Assembly (NCBI RefSeq): GCF_003719195.1
Contig: NZ_CP024996.1
Coordinates: forward strand, 1,550,001 to 1,614,000
Origin: Herbaspirillum rubrisubalbicans
GTDB taxonomy: Bacteria; Pseudomonadota; Gammaproteobacteria; Burkholderiales; Burkholderiaceae_D
DNA length: 64,000 nt
Direction of reading: 5' to 3'
Below the pieces are notes generated by a model. It had not been told where the DNA came from and did not search any database. It saw only the letters and a list, made by a program, of their open reading frames with translations. Shown piece after piece: positions 38,356 through 46,884 of the stretch (within the stretch, counting starts at the first letter, position 1; every line of letters starts with the position of its first letter). The position numbers and the translations under genes were made by a program.

Positions 38356-38383
38356 TTGGCGACGAATATCTCCCATATATAAA
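38356..38383 (+). promoter_or_regulatory. Promoter of the catabolic operon
   Basis: TTGGCG (38356-38361) and TATAAA (38378-38383) are spaced by 16 bp in a very A/T-rich stretch. The downstream operator candidate starts 6 bp after the -10 element and would overlap the transcription start. Confidence 0.5.
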
Positions 38384-38388
38384 TTGTT

Positions 38389-38404
38389 GTTTCATATATG
38401 GAAC
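38389..38404. promoter_or_regulatory. Downstream palindromic operator candidate
   Basis: GTTTCATATATGGAAC is palindromic except for one base pair and matches the reverse complement of the 38306 site. Its place just after the -10 element would allow repression, while the upstream copy could allow looping or activation. Confidence 0.6.
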
Positions 38405-38500
38405 GTTTCGGTGCCCGGCAGGAGGCACCCGTCCGCAAGAGACGGCAGCCGGGAAGAATAGCTGGGGCGCTACCGCGCTTACGTAATCAGCAGAGGCAAC

Positions 38501-39286
38501 ATGATCGAAATCGAATTCCGCAAGGTCGGCAAAAGCTTTGTCGATCGCCAGACGGCGCAAGCACGTGCCGCTGTGAGCAACGTCAACCTGTCCATCAAGA
38601 GCGGCGAGGTGGTGTCCATCATCGGTCCCTCGGGGTGCGGCAAGAGCACCTTGCTCAACATGGGCGCCGGTCTTTATCTGCCCAGCGAAGGTGAAGTTTT
38701 CGTCGGTGGCGAGAAGGTGACCAAGCCGGTACGCAAGGTGGCGTTCATGCTGCAGAAGGACTTGCTCATGCCTTGGCGCAATATCCGCGCCAACGTCACC
38801 CTGGGCCTGGAAATCGATGGGATGGGCCAAGCCGAGCGCTGCCGCATCGCCGATGAACTGCTGGCCAAGTGTCACCTCAAGGGCTTCGAAGAACACTATC
38901 CCTACCAGCTCTCCGGCGGGATGCGCCAACGTGCCGCGCTGGCGCGCACGCTGGCGGTGGACCCGCAGGTGCTGCTGCTGGACGAACCATTTTCGGCCCT
39001 GGATGCGCAGACCAAGATGGTGCTGCAGCAAGACCTGGCCAAGATGCTCTACGAAAAGCAGAAGACCGCGCTCTTCATCACCCACGATCTGGTGGAAGCG
39101 ATTGCCTTGTCGGATCGCCTGCTGGTCATGAGCGAGCGCCCCGGCACCATCGTCGAGGAAATCGAAGTCAAGCTGCCGCACCGGGACAATCCGCTTGAGC
39201 GCCGCAAGCTGCCCGAGATCGGCCCGCTGCAGGGGCGCCTGATGGAGTTGCTCAAGGTGGGCAAGGAAACCGCCGAGCTGCACTGA
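38501..39286 (+). CDS. NitT/TauT-type ABC transporter ATP-binding protein
   Basis: A 261-residue ATPase of the SsuB/TauB/NrtD type. Walker A is GPSGCGKST, the Q-loop is in FMLQKDLLMPWRNI, the signature is LSGGMRQR, Walker B is VLLLDEPFSALDAQ and the H-loop is FITHDL. It is the first gene of the long catabolic operon, 97 bp downstream of the palindromic operator. With the next two genes it forms a complete importer. Confidence 0.94.
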   Translation: MIEIEFRKVGKSFVDRQTAQARAAVSNVNLSIKSGEVVSIIGPSGCGKSTLLNMGAGLYLPSEGEVFVGGEKVTKPVRKVAFMLQKDLLMPWRNIRANVTLGLEIDGMGQAERCRIADELLAKCHLKGFEEHYPYQLSGGMRQRAALARTLAVDPQVLLLDEPFSALDAQTKMVLQQDLAKMLYEKQKTALFITHDLVEAIALSDRLLVMSERPGTIVEEIEVKLPHRDNPLERRKLPEIGPLQGRLMELLKVGKETAELH

Positions 39287-39353
39287 TCCCATGCTGCATC
39301 TTCACCCTAGCTTCACCCCGTCAACAGAGAGACCCCAAGGGAGAGTCAGAAAC

Positions 39354-40349
39354 ATGAAGAATCCGTTCGCATCCGTCGCTAGTACCCTGGCCCTGGTGGC
39401 CGCGCTGGGCGCGGCCGTCGCCCCCGTTATCGCCCATGCCGCGCCGGAAGAAGTGACCTACCTGCTGCCGGCGCCGCCCAATGCGCCGGCGTTTGCGCCT
39501 TGGGTGCTGGCCCAGCACAAGGGTTACTACGCCGATGAAAACCTGAAGGTCAGTTTCATCGTCGCCAAGGGGGGCGTGGACGTGGCCAAGCAGATCGGCG
39601 CCGGCAATGCGGTCATCGGCGGCGCCATCGGCGACACGCCCATCGTGGTGCGGGCCAACGGTATTCCGGTCAAGGCCATCGCGGTGCTGGGGGCGGGTTC
39701 GGTGACCATGGTCGCGGCCAACCCGGCCGATGGCATCAAGAGCCTCAAGGATTTGAAGGGCAAGACCGTCACCGTCATGTCCTATACCGACACCACCTAC
39801 TACGCCTTCCTGGGCAGCCTGAAGACGGCCGGCCTGTCCAGGACCGACCTGCAGATCCAGGCCGCCGGGCCGGCGGGTGTGTGGCAGTTGTACACCTCCG
39901 GCAAGTCGCAGGCCTTCGCGGGCGTACCCGATTGGGTGGTCAATGCCAGCGACGCCGGCGCCAAGCTGGAACTGCTGGACAACGGCGGTTTCAAGAGCAT
40001 GGCGCAAGCCATCCTGGCCTCGGACGACACCATCAAGAAGAACCCTGAACTGTTGAAGCGCCTGGTGCGCGCCACCCTGCGCGGGATGCAGGACATCATG
40101 AAGGATCCCAAGGCGGCCGCCGATGACTACGTCGCCGCCTTGCCCAGCTACAAGGGCAAGGAAGCCAGCATCCAGGCCACCTTCGAGATGTACAACAAAT
40201 ACGTCTATGCCAACCAGAAGACCCTGGGCCAGATCGATGCGGCGCGCATGGAGGCGGTGCAGAAGTTCTACGTGAGCGAAGGCATCGTCGCCAAGGCCAC
40301 CCCGGTCAATGAGCTCTTCACCAACCAGTTCGTGGGAGTGGCCAAGTAA
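39354..40349 (+). CDS. NitT/TauT-type ABC transporter substrate-binding protein
   Basis: A 331-residue exported protein with a signal peptide ending AHAAPEE and the NMT1/THI5-like fold: PNAPAFAPWVLAQHKGYYAD, then VAKGGVDVAKQIGAGNA. The ATG at 39354 follows GGGAGAGTCAGAAAC; an ATG at 39291 would extend the signal region implausibly. Such binding proteins take alkyl sulfonates, nitrate, pyrimidines or aromatic acids, so the ligand is open. Context suggests the aromatic substrate of the downstream oxygenases. Confidence 0.9.
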   Translation: MKNPFASVASTLALVAALGAAVAPVIAHAAPEEVTYLLPAPPNAPAFAPWVLAQHKGYYADENLKVSFIVAKGGVDVAKQIGAGNAVIGGAIGDTPIVVRANGIPVKAIAVLGAGSVTMVAANPADGIKSLKDLKGKTVTVMSYTDTTYYAFLGSLKTAGLSRTDLQIQAAGPAGVWQLYTSGKSQAFAGVPDWVVNASDAGAKLELLDNGGFKSMAQAILASDDTIKKNPELLKRLVRATLRGMQDIMKDPKAAADDYVAALPSYKGKEASIQATFEMYNKYVYANQKTLGQIDAARMEAVQKFYVSEGIVAKATPVNELFTNQFVGVAK

Positions 40350-40351
40350 TC

Positions 40352-41215
40352 ATGAATACCACCACAGCCAAAGACCTGAGCATGTCCAGTCCCGAGCCAA
40401 TCAGTACTGCTGCGGTCGCTGCAGTGCGCCGTCCTGCCCTCAGCGAAAAGGCCCGCACCGTGTGCGGCAGCCTGTTGCTGCTGCTGCTGTTCCTCGCCGC
40501 CTGGCAATGGGGGCCGGGCCTGTTGGGCTTGCCGGAATACATCCTGCCCAACTTCATGCAGGTGCTGCGTGAAGGCGTGGTGATGTGGAACAACGCGCAG
40601 TTGCTGCAGCACTTCGGCATCACCGCCATGGAAGTGGTGCTGGGCTTTTTCTTCGGGGCCTTGCTGGGCCTGGCGGTAGGCGTGGCGCTGGGCTTGTCGC
40701 CGCGCGCCGAGGCCATGCTCTCGCCCTACATCCTGGCCTTGCAGATCGCTCCCAAGGTGGCCTTTGCGCCGTTGTTCGTGATGTGGCTGGGCTACACCAT
40801 CTATCCCAAGATCATCGTGGCGGTGCTGATCGTGTTCTTCCCCATCATGATCAACGTGCTCTCGGCGATCCGCACCGTGGACCCGGACATGGTCAACCTG
40901 GTGCGGACCTTGAATGCCGGGCGCTGGCAGATCTTCCACTTGGTCGAGTTCCGTTCGGCCTTGCCGGCCTTGTTCTCGGGCCTGCGCATCGCCTCCACGC
41001 TGTCGGTCATCGGCGTGACCGTGGGCGAGCTGGTGGGTGGCAACCAGGGCCTGGGCTACCTGCTGGTGGATGGCGAAGGGCAGGGCAATACCGCGGCGGT
41101 GTTCGTTTCCATCGTGGCGCTGACCCTGATCGGCGTAGTCACCTACGGCATGGTGGTATGGGCCGAACGCAAGGTGCTGCACTACCTGCCGCGCGCCGTC
41201 ACCAGTACCGTTTGA
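40352..41215 (+). CDS. NitT/TauT-type ABC transporter permease
   Basis: A 287-residue membrane protein with about six helices. A hydrophilic N-terminal tail of about 30 residues precedes the first helix, which contains LLLLLFLAAWQWGPGLLGLP. The binding-protein-dependent permease block includes TLNAGRWQIFHLVEFRSALP. It begins 2 bp after the binding-protein stop, so coupling is tight. Confidence 0.92.
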   Translation: MNTTTAKDLSMSSPEPISTAAVAAVRRPALSEKARTVCGSLLLLLLFLAAWQWGPGLLGLPEYILPNFMQVLREGVVMWNNAQLLQHFGITAMEVVLGFFFGALLGLAVGVALGLSPRAEAMLSPYILALQIAPKVAFAPLFVMWLGYTIYPKIIVAVLIVFFPIMINVLSAIRTVDPDMVNLVRTLNAGRWQIFHLVEFRSALPALFSGLRIASTLSVIGVTVGELVGGNQGLGYLLVDGEGQGNTAAVFVSIVALTLIGVVTYGMVVWAERKVLHYLPRAVTSTV

Positions 41216-41256
41216 TGGCCCTCGCACTTTCCTCTGCAAGCAACAGGAGCAAGCAC

Positions 41257-42027
41257 ATGTCAGCAGCAAGCACGGCGACTCTTTTGGCGGGACGACGCAT
41301 CCTGGTCACCGGCGCGGCACGCGGCCTCGGTCTGGCGTTCGTGCAAGCCATCGCCGCCGCCGGGGCCAGTGTGGCCATGGCCGACATCCTGCAGGAAGAA
41401 CTGGCCTCTGCGGTCGCGCGCCTGCAGCAAGCGGGCATGAAGGTGCAGGGCTTTGCGCTGGACCTGGCAGATCCGGCCTCGGTACGCATCGCTGCGGCTG
41501 CGGCCACGCAATGGCTGGGCGGGCTCGATGGCCTTGTCAACAATGCCGCCATCACCAATTCCGGGGGCAAGAGCAGCGAGCAGCTGGAGCTGGAGATGTG
41601 GGACCGCGTCATGGACGTCAACGTGCGCGGCACCTGGCTCATGACCAATGCCTGCCTGCCGGCGCTGCGTGCATCAGGTCGCGGCGCGGTGGTGAACCTG
41701 TCCTCGGATACCCCGTTGTGGGGCGCGCCCAATCTGCTGGCCTACGTGGCCAGCAAGAGCGCGGTCATCGGCATGACCCGCTCGCTGGCGCGCGAACTGG
41801 GGGCCGACAACATCACGGTCAATGCCGTGGCCCCTGGCCTGACGCTGGTGGAAGCCACCCAGTACGTGCCGCAGGCGCGGCACCAGCACTATCTCGACGG
41901 TCGCGCCATCCGGCGTGACCAACTGCCCGAGGATGTCTGCGGCGCGGTGGTGTTCGCCCTGTCGGACCTGGCGCGCTTCTTCACCGGGCAGGTGATGGCG
42001 GTCAATGGTGGCTTCGTGATGCATTGA
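41257..42027 (+). CDS. SDR-family oxidoreductase (classical)
   Basis: A 256-residue short-chain dehydrogenase with all classical features: VTGAARGLG for the dinucleotide, NNAAI, the catalytic Ser in NLSSDTPLWG, and YVASK for Tyr and Lys. It ends TGQVMAVNGGFVMH. An ACAGGAGC ribosome binding site precedes the ATG at 41257. It probably oxidises or reduces a hydroxyl/keto group, for example a cis-dihydrodiol or side-chain alcohol of the operon's substrate; this is inference. Confidence 0.9.
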   Translation: MSAASTATLLAGRRILVTGAARGLGLAFVQAIAAAGASVAMADILQEELASAVARLQQAGMKVQGFALDLADPASVRIAAAAATQWLGGLDGLVNNAAITNSGGKSSEQLELEMWDRVMDVNVRGTWLMTNACLPALRASGRGAVVNLSSDTPLWGAPNLLAYVASKSAVIGMTRSLARELGADNITVNAVAPGLTLVEATQYVPQARHQHYLDGRAIRRDQLPEDVCGAVVFALSDLARFFTGQVMAVNGGFVMH

Positions 42028-42084
42028 AGCCATCTCATCAACCCGAAGCAATTCATCCGAACCGATCAATTCAAGGAGAACAGC

Positions 42085-42621
42085 ATGACCGATATGTCCG
42101 CACAGGAAAACATGGGCCGCAGCTGGGACCGGCCGGCCGGTGCCAGTTTTGCCGACTGGATGGAGTCGCGCGTGGCGCGCCTGTCTACCCGCAAGTACGA
42201 CTGGAACGCCCTGAAGTTTCAGGCCGACTACGACCCCAAGTACCGGCGCGCCCAGATGCGCTACATCGGCACCGGTGGCACGGGCGTGGCGCATGATGCC
42301 AACGTGATTCCCTCCGAGCACTTCACCTTCTCGACCATGATCATCCCGGCGGGTCACGAAGGCCCTTCGCACCTGCACGTGGATGTGGAAGAAGTGTTCT
42401 TCGTCCTGCGCGGCAAGCTCAAGCTGGTCCTGGAAAAGGATGGCGAGCGTTTCGAAACCATCCTCACCGATCGTGACGTGGTCTCGGTGCCGCCTGGCGT
42501 CTATCGCGAGGAAATCAACATCGGCGATGAAGATGCGCTCATGTGCGTGATGCTAGGTTCCAAGAAGCCCATCACGCCGACCTATCCGCCAGAGCATCCG
42601 CTGGCCTCCATCAAGCGCTGA
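42085..42621 (+). CDS. Cupin-domain protein
   Basis: A 178-residue protein with one cupin barrel. The first motif is in PAGHEGPSHLHVDVEEVFFV with His, His and Glu placed as metal ligands, and the second near DRDVVSVPPGVYREEINIGD. About 75 N-terminal residues precede the barrel. A strong AAGGAG ribosome binding site is present. Cupins in catabolic operons act as dioxygenases, isomerases or decarboxylation helpers; no specific activity can be assigned. Confidence 0.85.
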   Translation: MTDMSAQENMGRSWDRPAGASFADWMESRVARLSTRKYDWNALKFQADYDPKYRRAQMRYIGTGGTGVAHDANVIPSEHFTFSTMIIPAGHEGPSHLHVDVEEVFFVLRGKLKLVLEKDGERFETILTDRDVVSVPPGVYREEINIGDEDALMCVMLGSKKPITPTYPPEHPLASIKR

Positions 42622-42630
42622 TCTGCGGAC

Positions 42631-43509
42631 ATGCCTGCCATGAACCCCATCGTTTCGGTCAACGACGAGCAACTCCTGCACGCGCCGCTGGCGCTGCTCG
42701 AAGGCCGCTTTGCCCAGCGTAGCGTTGCCCTGCCGGGCGGCCAGATCAGCTATCGCAGTTGCGGCAGCGGGCCGGTGGTGGTGCTCTTGCATGGCATCAG
42801 TTCGGGCGCCGCCTCTTGGCTGCGCTGCGCCTTGGAGCTGGCCTCCTGCGCCCGGGTGATCGCCTGGAATGCGCCGGGCTATGGACATTCCACGCCACTG
42901 CCCATGAGCGTGCCCAAGGCCAGCGACTATGCACTGCGCTTGCAGCAGATGCTGCAAGCCTTGGAGATCGAGCAATGCGTGCTGGTCGGTCATTCGCTGG
43001 GGGCCTTGATGGCCGCCGCTTATCTGGCCTGCGGCGATGGGCGTGCGCGCAGCACCCTGCTGGCCGATCCGGCCCTGGGTTACGGTGCACCCGGCAAGCA
43101 ACAGCGGGCGCAGCAGGTACGCGATGAGCGCCTGGGGGCACTGCACCGGCTGGGTATCCCTGGCCTGGCGCAGCAACCTACGCGCCTGCTGTCGGACCAT
43201 GCCGACGCCGAGCAGCACGCCTGGGTGCGCTGGAACATGCAATGGCTGGATGCGGCCGGTTACACCCAGGCCGTGCAATTGTTGTGCGGCGACGATATCG
43301 AGCTCTATCTGAACGCAGCGCCACGGCGGGGACTGTCGGTGGCCTGCGGCGCGGAAGATATCGTCACCACCCCCCAGGCCAGTGAAGCGCTGGCCCGGCA
43401 ATTTGGACTTTTCTTTCATAAGGTGCACGCCGCCGGCCATGCCAGCTATATCGAGCAGCCGTCGCAATTTGCCGCGCTGGTGCGCGCGCAACTCACCTCA
43501 ACCTACTAA
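42631..43509 (+). CDS. Alpha/beta-fold hydrolase
   Basis: A 292-residue hydrolase with the oxyanion region LLHGISSGAASW, nucleophile Ser122 in VGHSLGAL, acid in the GAEDIVTTP region and catalytic His in AAGHASYIEQP. This type includes C-C bond hydrolases that act on meta-cleavage products and also lactonases and esterases. Its presence in an operon with an extradiol-type dioxygenase favours a meta-cleavage hydrolase, but the substrate is not shown by the sequence. Confidence 0.88.
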   Translation: MPAMNPIVSVNDEQLLHAPLALLEGRFAQRSVALPGGQISYRSCGSGPVVVLLHGISSGAASWLRCALELASCARVIAWNAPGYGHSTPLPMSVPKASDYALRLQQMLQALEIEQCVLVGHSLGALMAAAYLACGDGRARSTLLADPALGYGAPGKQQRAQQVRDERLGALHRLGIPGLAQQPTRLLSDHADAEQHAWVRWNMQWLDAAGYTQAVQLLCGDDIELYLNAAPRRGLSVACGAEDIVTTPQASEALARQFGLFFHKVHAAGHASYIEQPSQFAALVRAQLTSTY

Positions 43510-43529
43510 AACAGATAATCGACAAGATC

Positions 43530-44363
43530 ATGAGCAAACCTGTGATGCCAGAAGAAGAATCGCAAGACAAGTATTCCGTCCCCGGCCTGGAACGTGGCCT
43601 GCGCCTGCTGTGCGAATTCAGCCGTCAGGACAAGACGCTGTCGGCCCCTGAACTGGCGCGTCGCCTGGATATCCCGCGCTCCACCGTGTTTCGCCTGCTG
43701 GCCACGCTGGAACGCATGGGCTTCGTCGAGCGTGCCGATGGCGGACGTGACTACCGCCTGGGCATGTCGGTGTTGCGCCTGGGCTTCGAATACCTGGCTT
43801 CGCTGGAATTGACCGAGATCGGCCGTCCGCTGCTGGACCGCCTGCGCGATGAGATCGGCTATTCCTGCAATCTGGTGGTACGCGATGGCCGCTCCATCGT
43901 CTATGTCGCCAAGTCGGTCACCCAGACCGCCTTCACCAGCCACGTCAACGTCGGCACCCGCCTGCCGGCGCACGCCACCGTGCTGGGCCGCGTGCTGCTG
44001 GAAGACCTGAGCCTGCCGCAACTGCGCGCGCTGTATCCCGAACAGCACCTGGAAGTCTTCTCCAGCAATACCCCCAAGACCGTGGTCGAACTGTTCGACA
44101 TGGTGCAGGCCGACAAGGAGCGCGGCTTCGTGTTGCAGGAAGGTTTCTTCGAAACCAGCATCTCCACCGTGGCCGCGCCGGTGCGCGATCACTCCGGCCT
44201 GGTGGTGGCTGCGCTGGGGGCGACGATCCCTTCGCCGCACATCGATGCCAGCCAGCTCGACGTGATCGTGGCGCGTGTGCGCGAGACCGCGGCCGAACTG
44301 TCCCGCCTGCTGGACCACGCCCCCGAACGTGGCGCCAAGGTGGTCAACATGTGGCGGGGCTGA
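43530..44363 (+). CDS. IclR-family transcriptional regulator
   Basis: A 277-residue regulator. The N-terminal winged helix starts at VPGLERGLRLLCEFSRQDKT and contains LSAPELARRLDIPRSTVFRL. The C-terminal effector domain includes VRDGRSIVYVAKSV and LPAHATVLGRVLLED. It is embedded in the middle of the operon it probably controls. Palindromes at 38306 and 38389 are its most likely binding sites. Confidence 0.93.
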   Translation: MSKPVMPEEESQDKYSVPGLERGLRLLCEFSRQDKTLSAPELARRLDIPRSTVFRLLATLERMGFVERADGGRDYRLGMSVLRLGFEYLASLELTEIGRPLLDRLRDEIGYSCNLVVRDGRSIVYVAKSVTQTAFTSHVNVGTRLPAHATVLGRVLLEDLSLPQLRALYPEQHLEVFSSNTPKTVVELFDMVQADKERGFVLQEGFFETSISTVAAPVRDHSGLVVAALGATIPSPHIDASQLDVIVARVRETAAELSRLLDHAPERGAKVVNMWRG

Positions 44364-44364
44364 G

Positions 44365-45189
44365 ATGGCCATGACTTCGCTCCAGGGCAAGGTGGCGGTG
44401 GTGACCGGCGGTTCCTCCGGCATTGGCTTGGCCAGCGTCGAGCTGTTGCTCGAAGCCGGCGCTGCCGTGGCCTTCTGCGGCCGCGATAGTGCGCGCCTGA
44501 AAGAGGCCGAAGCAGCTTTGCGCCAGCGTTACCCGCGCGCCAGCCTGTACAGCGCGCCTTGCGACGTACTGGCCCAGCAGCAGGTGCAAGCCTTTGCGAA
44601 CGCGGTGGAAAATACCCTCGGTCCGGTGTCGATACTGGTCAACAACGCCGGTCAAGGGCGCGTGTCGACCTTTGCCGATACCAGCGACGATGCCTGGAGC
44701 GAAGAGCTGCACCTCAAATTCTTTTCGGTGATCTACCCGACCCGCGCCTTCCTGCCGCAACTGCAGGCCATGAGCGCCCGTCATGGCGATGCGGCCATCG
44801 TCTGCGTCAATTCGCTGCTGGCCACGCAACCCGAGCCGCATATGGTGGCGACCTCGGCCGCCCGGGCCGGGGTCCACAACCTGGTGCGTTCGCTGGCGAC
44901 CGAACTGGCCACCGGCCCCAGGGCCTGCGTGCGCGTCAACGGCATCCTGATCGGTCTGGTGGAGTCGGGCCAATGGCGCCGTCGCTATGCCGCACGCGAT
45001 GAAGCATTGCAGGACCAGACCTGGGCGCAATGGAGCGCGGCGCTGGCGGAAAAAAAGCATATCCAACTCGGCCGTCTCGGCCTTCCCCGCGAAGCCGCAC
45101 AGGCCATCGTGTTTCTCGCCTCGCCGCTTTCCTCGTACACCACAGGCAGCCATATCGATGTTTCAGGAGGACTTTCCCGTCATGCCTAA
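44365..45189 (+). CDS. SDR-family protein lacking the YxxxK motif
   Basis: A 274-residue short-chain dehydrogenase/reductase fold. The coenzyme loop is intact (VTGGSSGIG) and NNAGQG is present, as is Ser in CVNSLLA. Where Tyr-xxx-Lys is expected the sequence is ATSAARAGV, so Tyr is Thr and Lys is Arg. The C-terminus SSYTTGSHIDVSGGLSRHA is typical. It starts 1 bp after the IclR stop and overlaps the next gene by 8 bp. Redox activity is uncertain; a non-redox role or an altered mechanism should be considered. Confidence 0.85.
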   Translation: MAMTSLQGKVAVVTGGSSGIGLASVELLLEAGAAVAFCGRDSARLKEAEAALRQRYPRASLYSAPCDVLAQQQVQAFANAVENTLGPVSILVNNAGQGRVSTFADTSDDAWSEELHLKFFSVIYPTRAFLPQLQAMSARHGDAAIVCVNSLLATQPEPHMVATSAARAGVHNLVRSLATELATGPRACVRVNGILIGLVESGQWRRRYAARDEALQDQTWAQWSAALAEKKHIQLGRLGLPREAAQAIVFLASPLSSYTTGSHIDVSGGLSRHA

Positions 45190-46873
45190 TACCAACCCCC
45201 AAGTCACCGTCGGCTGCGCCATTGCGGCTTTCCTCGAACAGTGCGGCGTGAAGGCTGCCTTCGGTGTGATCTCGATCCACAACATGCCCATCCTGGACGC
45301 CTTCGGCGAGCGCGGCAAGATCCGTTTCATCCCGGCGCGTGGCGAGGCCGGCGGGGCCAACATGGCCGATGCCTATGCGCGTACCACCGGTGGCCTGGGC
45401 GTATGCCTGACCTCCACCGGCACGGCTGCCGGCAATGCCGCCGGTGCAATGGTAGAAGCCCTGACGGCCGGCACTCCGCTGCTGCACCTGACCGGGCAGA
45501 TCGAAACTCCTTACCTGGACCAGAGCCTGGCCTACATCCACGAAGCGCCGGACCAGTTGAGTATGCTCAAGGCGATCTCCAAGGCGGCCTTCCGCATCCG
45601 TAGCGTGGAGACCGCCATCAGCACCATCAAGCTGGCCGTGCAGACTGCACTGACGCCGCCGATGGGGCCGGTCTCGGTGGAAATCCCCATCGACATCCAG
45701 GCCGCCATGATTTCCATGCCGACCAATTTGCAGCCGCTGGCCATTCCGCCCAGCCTGCCCTCGGCACGAGCCCTGGATGAACTGGCCGAGCGCCTCCTGA
45801 AGGCCCGGCGTCCGCTGCTGTGGCTGGGCGGCGGGGCGCGTCATGCCGGGCCGCAGGTGCAGCGCTTGCTGGCGCTGGGCTTTGGCGTAGTCACCAGCAC
45901 CCAGGGCCGGGGCATCGTGCCGGAGGATGATGCGCGCTCGCTGGGTGCCTTCAACCTGCACAAGCCGGTCGAGAATTTCTATCAAAGCTGCGATGCCATG
46001 CTGGTGGTCGGCTCGCGCCTGCGCGGCAATGAAACCCTGAAGTACGAACTGAAGCTGCCGCGTCCGCTGTACCGGGTCGATGCCGATCCGGCGGCCGAAG
46101 GCCGCTGCTATACCAGCGACTATTTCGTCTGCGGCGATTCGGCCCTGGTGTTGGGTGGCCTGGCCGATCGCCTGGCGGCGTTGCAGGTCGATCCCGCCTT
46201 CATGGCCGACCTGAAGCAGGCGCGCGAGAGCGCCGTGCATGGCTTGCTCGATGGCCTCGGCCCCTACGGCACCCTGGTGGAACAATTGCAGCAGGCTGCG
46301 GGACGCCAGTTCAACTGGGTGCGCGACGTGACCGTCTCCAACAGTACCTGGGGCAACCGCTACCTGCGCATCTTCGATCCGCGCGCCGGCGTTCATGCGC
46401 TGGGTGGTGGCATCGGGCAGGGCCTGGCCATGGGCATCGGCGCGGCCATCGGCGCGGCTGTCACACAGTCGGGCAAGAAGACCTTCACCCTGGCCGGCGA
46501 CGGCGGCTTCATCCTCAACCTGGGCGAATTGGCCACGGCGGTGCAGGAGCAGGCCGACATGGTGATCGTGCTGATGAATGATCAGGGTTATGGCGTCATC
46601 AAGAACATCCAGGATGCGCAATACGGCGGACGCCGTCATTACGTGGACCTGCATACGCCCGATTATGCCGCACTGTCTGCAGCCCTCAAGTTGCGCCACA
46701 AGCGCGTGGGCGACCTATCCCAAGTGGCTGCGGGCCTGGATGAGGCACTTTCGCAGCAGGGGCCTTTCCTGCTGGAGATCGACATGCTGGCCATCGGCAG
46801 CTTCAAGACCGCCTTTGCCGGTCCGCCGGTCAATGATAAGGAACCGGTCGCTGCCACTGCTGCCACTGTCTGA
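45182..46873 (+). CDS. Thiamine-pyrophosphate enzyme (acetolactate synthase/benzoylformate decarboxylase-like)
   Basis: A 563-residue TPP-dependent enzyme with three domains. The activating Glu55 is in ARGEAGGANMADAYAR. The middle domain contains LLWLGGGARHAGPQ. The TPP/Mg motif begins GDGGFILNLGELATA and ends NDQGYGVIKN (about residues 439-466). There is no small regulatory subunit gene and the context is catabolic, so a 2-oxo-acid decarboxylase or ligase is more likely than acetolactate synthesis. The ATG at 45182 follows AGGAGG by 11 nt; an ATG at 45158 is possible. It could supply the aldehyde for the dehydrogenase at 47708. Confidence 0.88.
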   Translation: MPNTNPQVTVGCAIAAFLEQCGVKAAFGVISIHNMPILDAFGERGKIRFIPARGEAGGANMADAYARTTGGLGVCLTSTGTAAGNAAGAMVEALTAGTPLLHLTGQIETPYLDQSLAYIHEAPDQLSMLKAISKAAFRIRSVETAISTIKLAVQTALTPPMGPVSVEIPIDIQAAMISMPTNLQPLAIPPSLPSARALDELAERLLKARRPLLWLGGGARHAGPQVQRLLALGFGVVTSTQGRGIVPEDDARSLGAFNLHKPVENFYQSCDAMLVVGSRLRGNETLKYELKLPRPLYRVDADPAAEGRCYTSDYFVCGDSALVLGGLADRLAALQVDPAFMADLKQARESAVHGLLDGLGPYGTLVEQLQQAAGRQFNWVRDVTVSNSTWGNRYLRIFDPRAGVHALGGGIGQGLAMGIGAAIGAAVTQSGKKTFTLAGDGGFILNLGELATAVQEQADMVIVLMNDQGYGVIKNIQDAQYGGRRHYVDLHTPDYAALSAALKLRHKRVGDLSQVAAGLDEALSQQGPFLLEIDMLAIGSFKTAFAGPPVNDKEPVAATAATV

Positions 46874-46884
46874 GGAGCCAGCGC

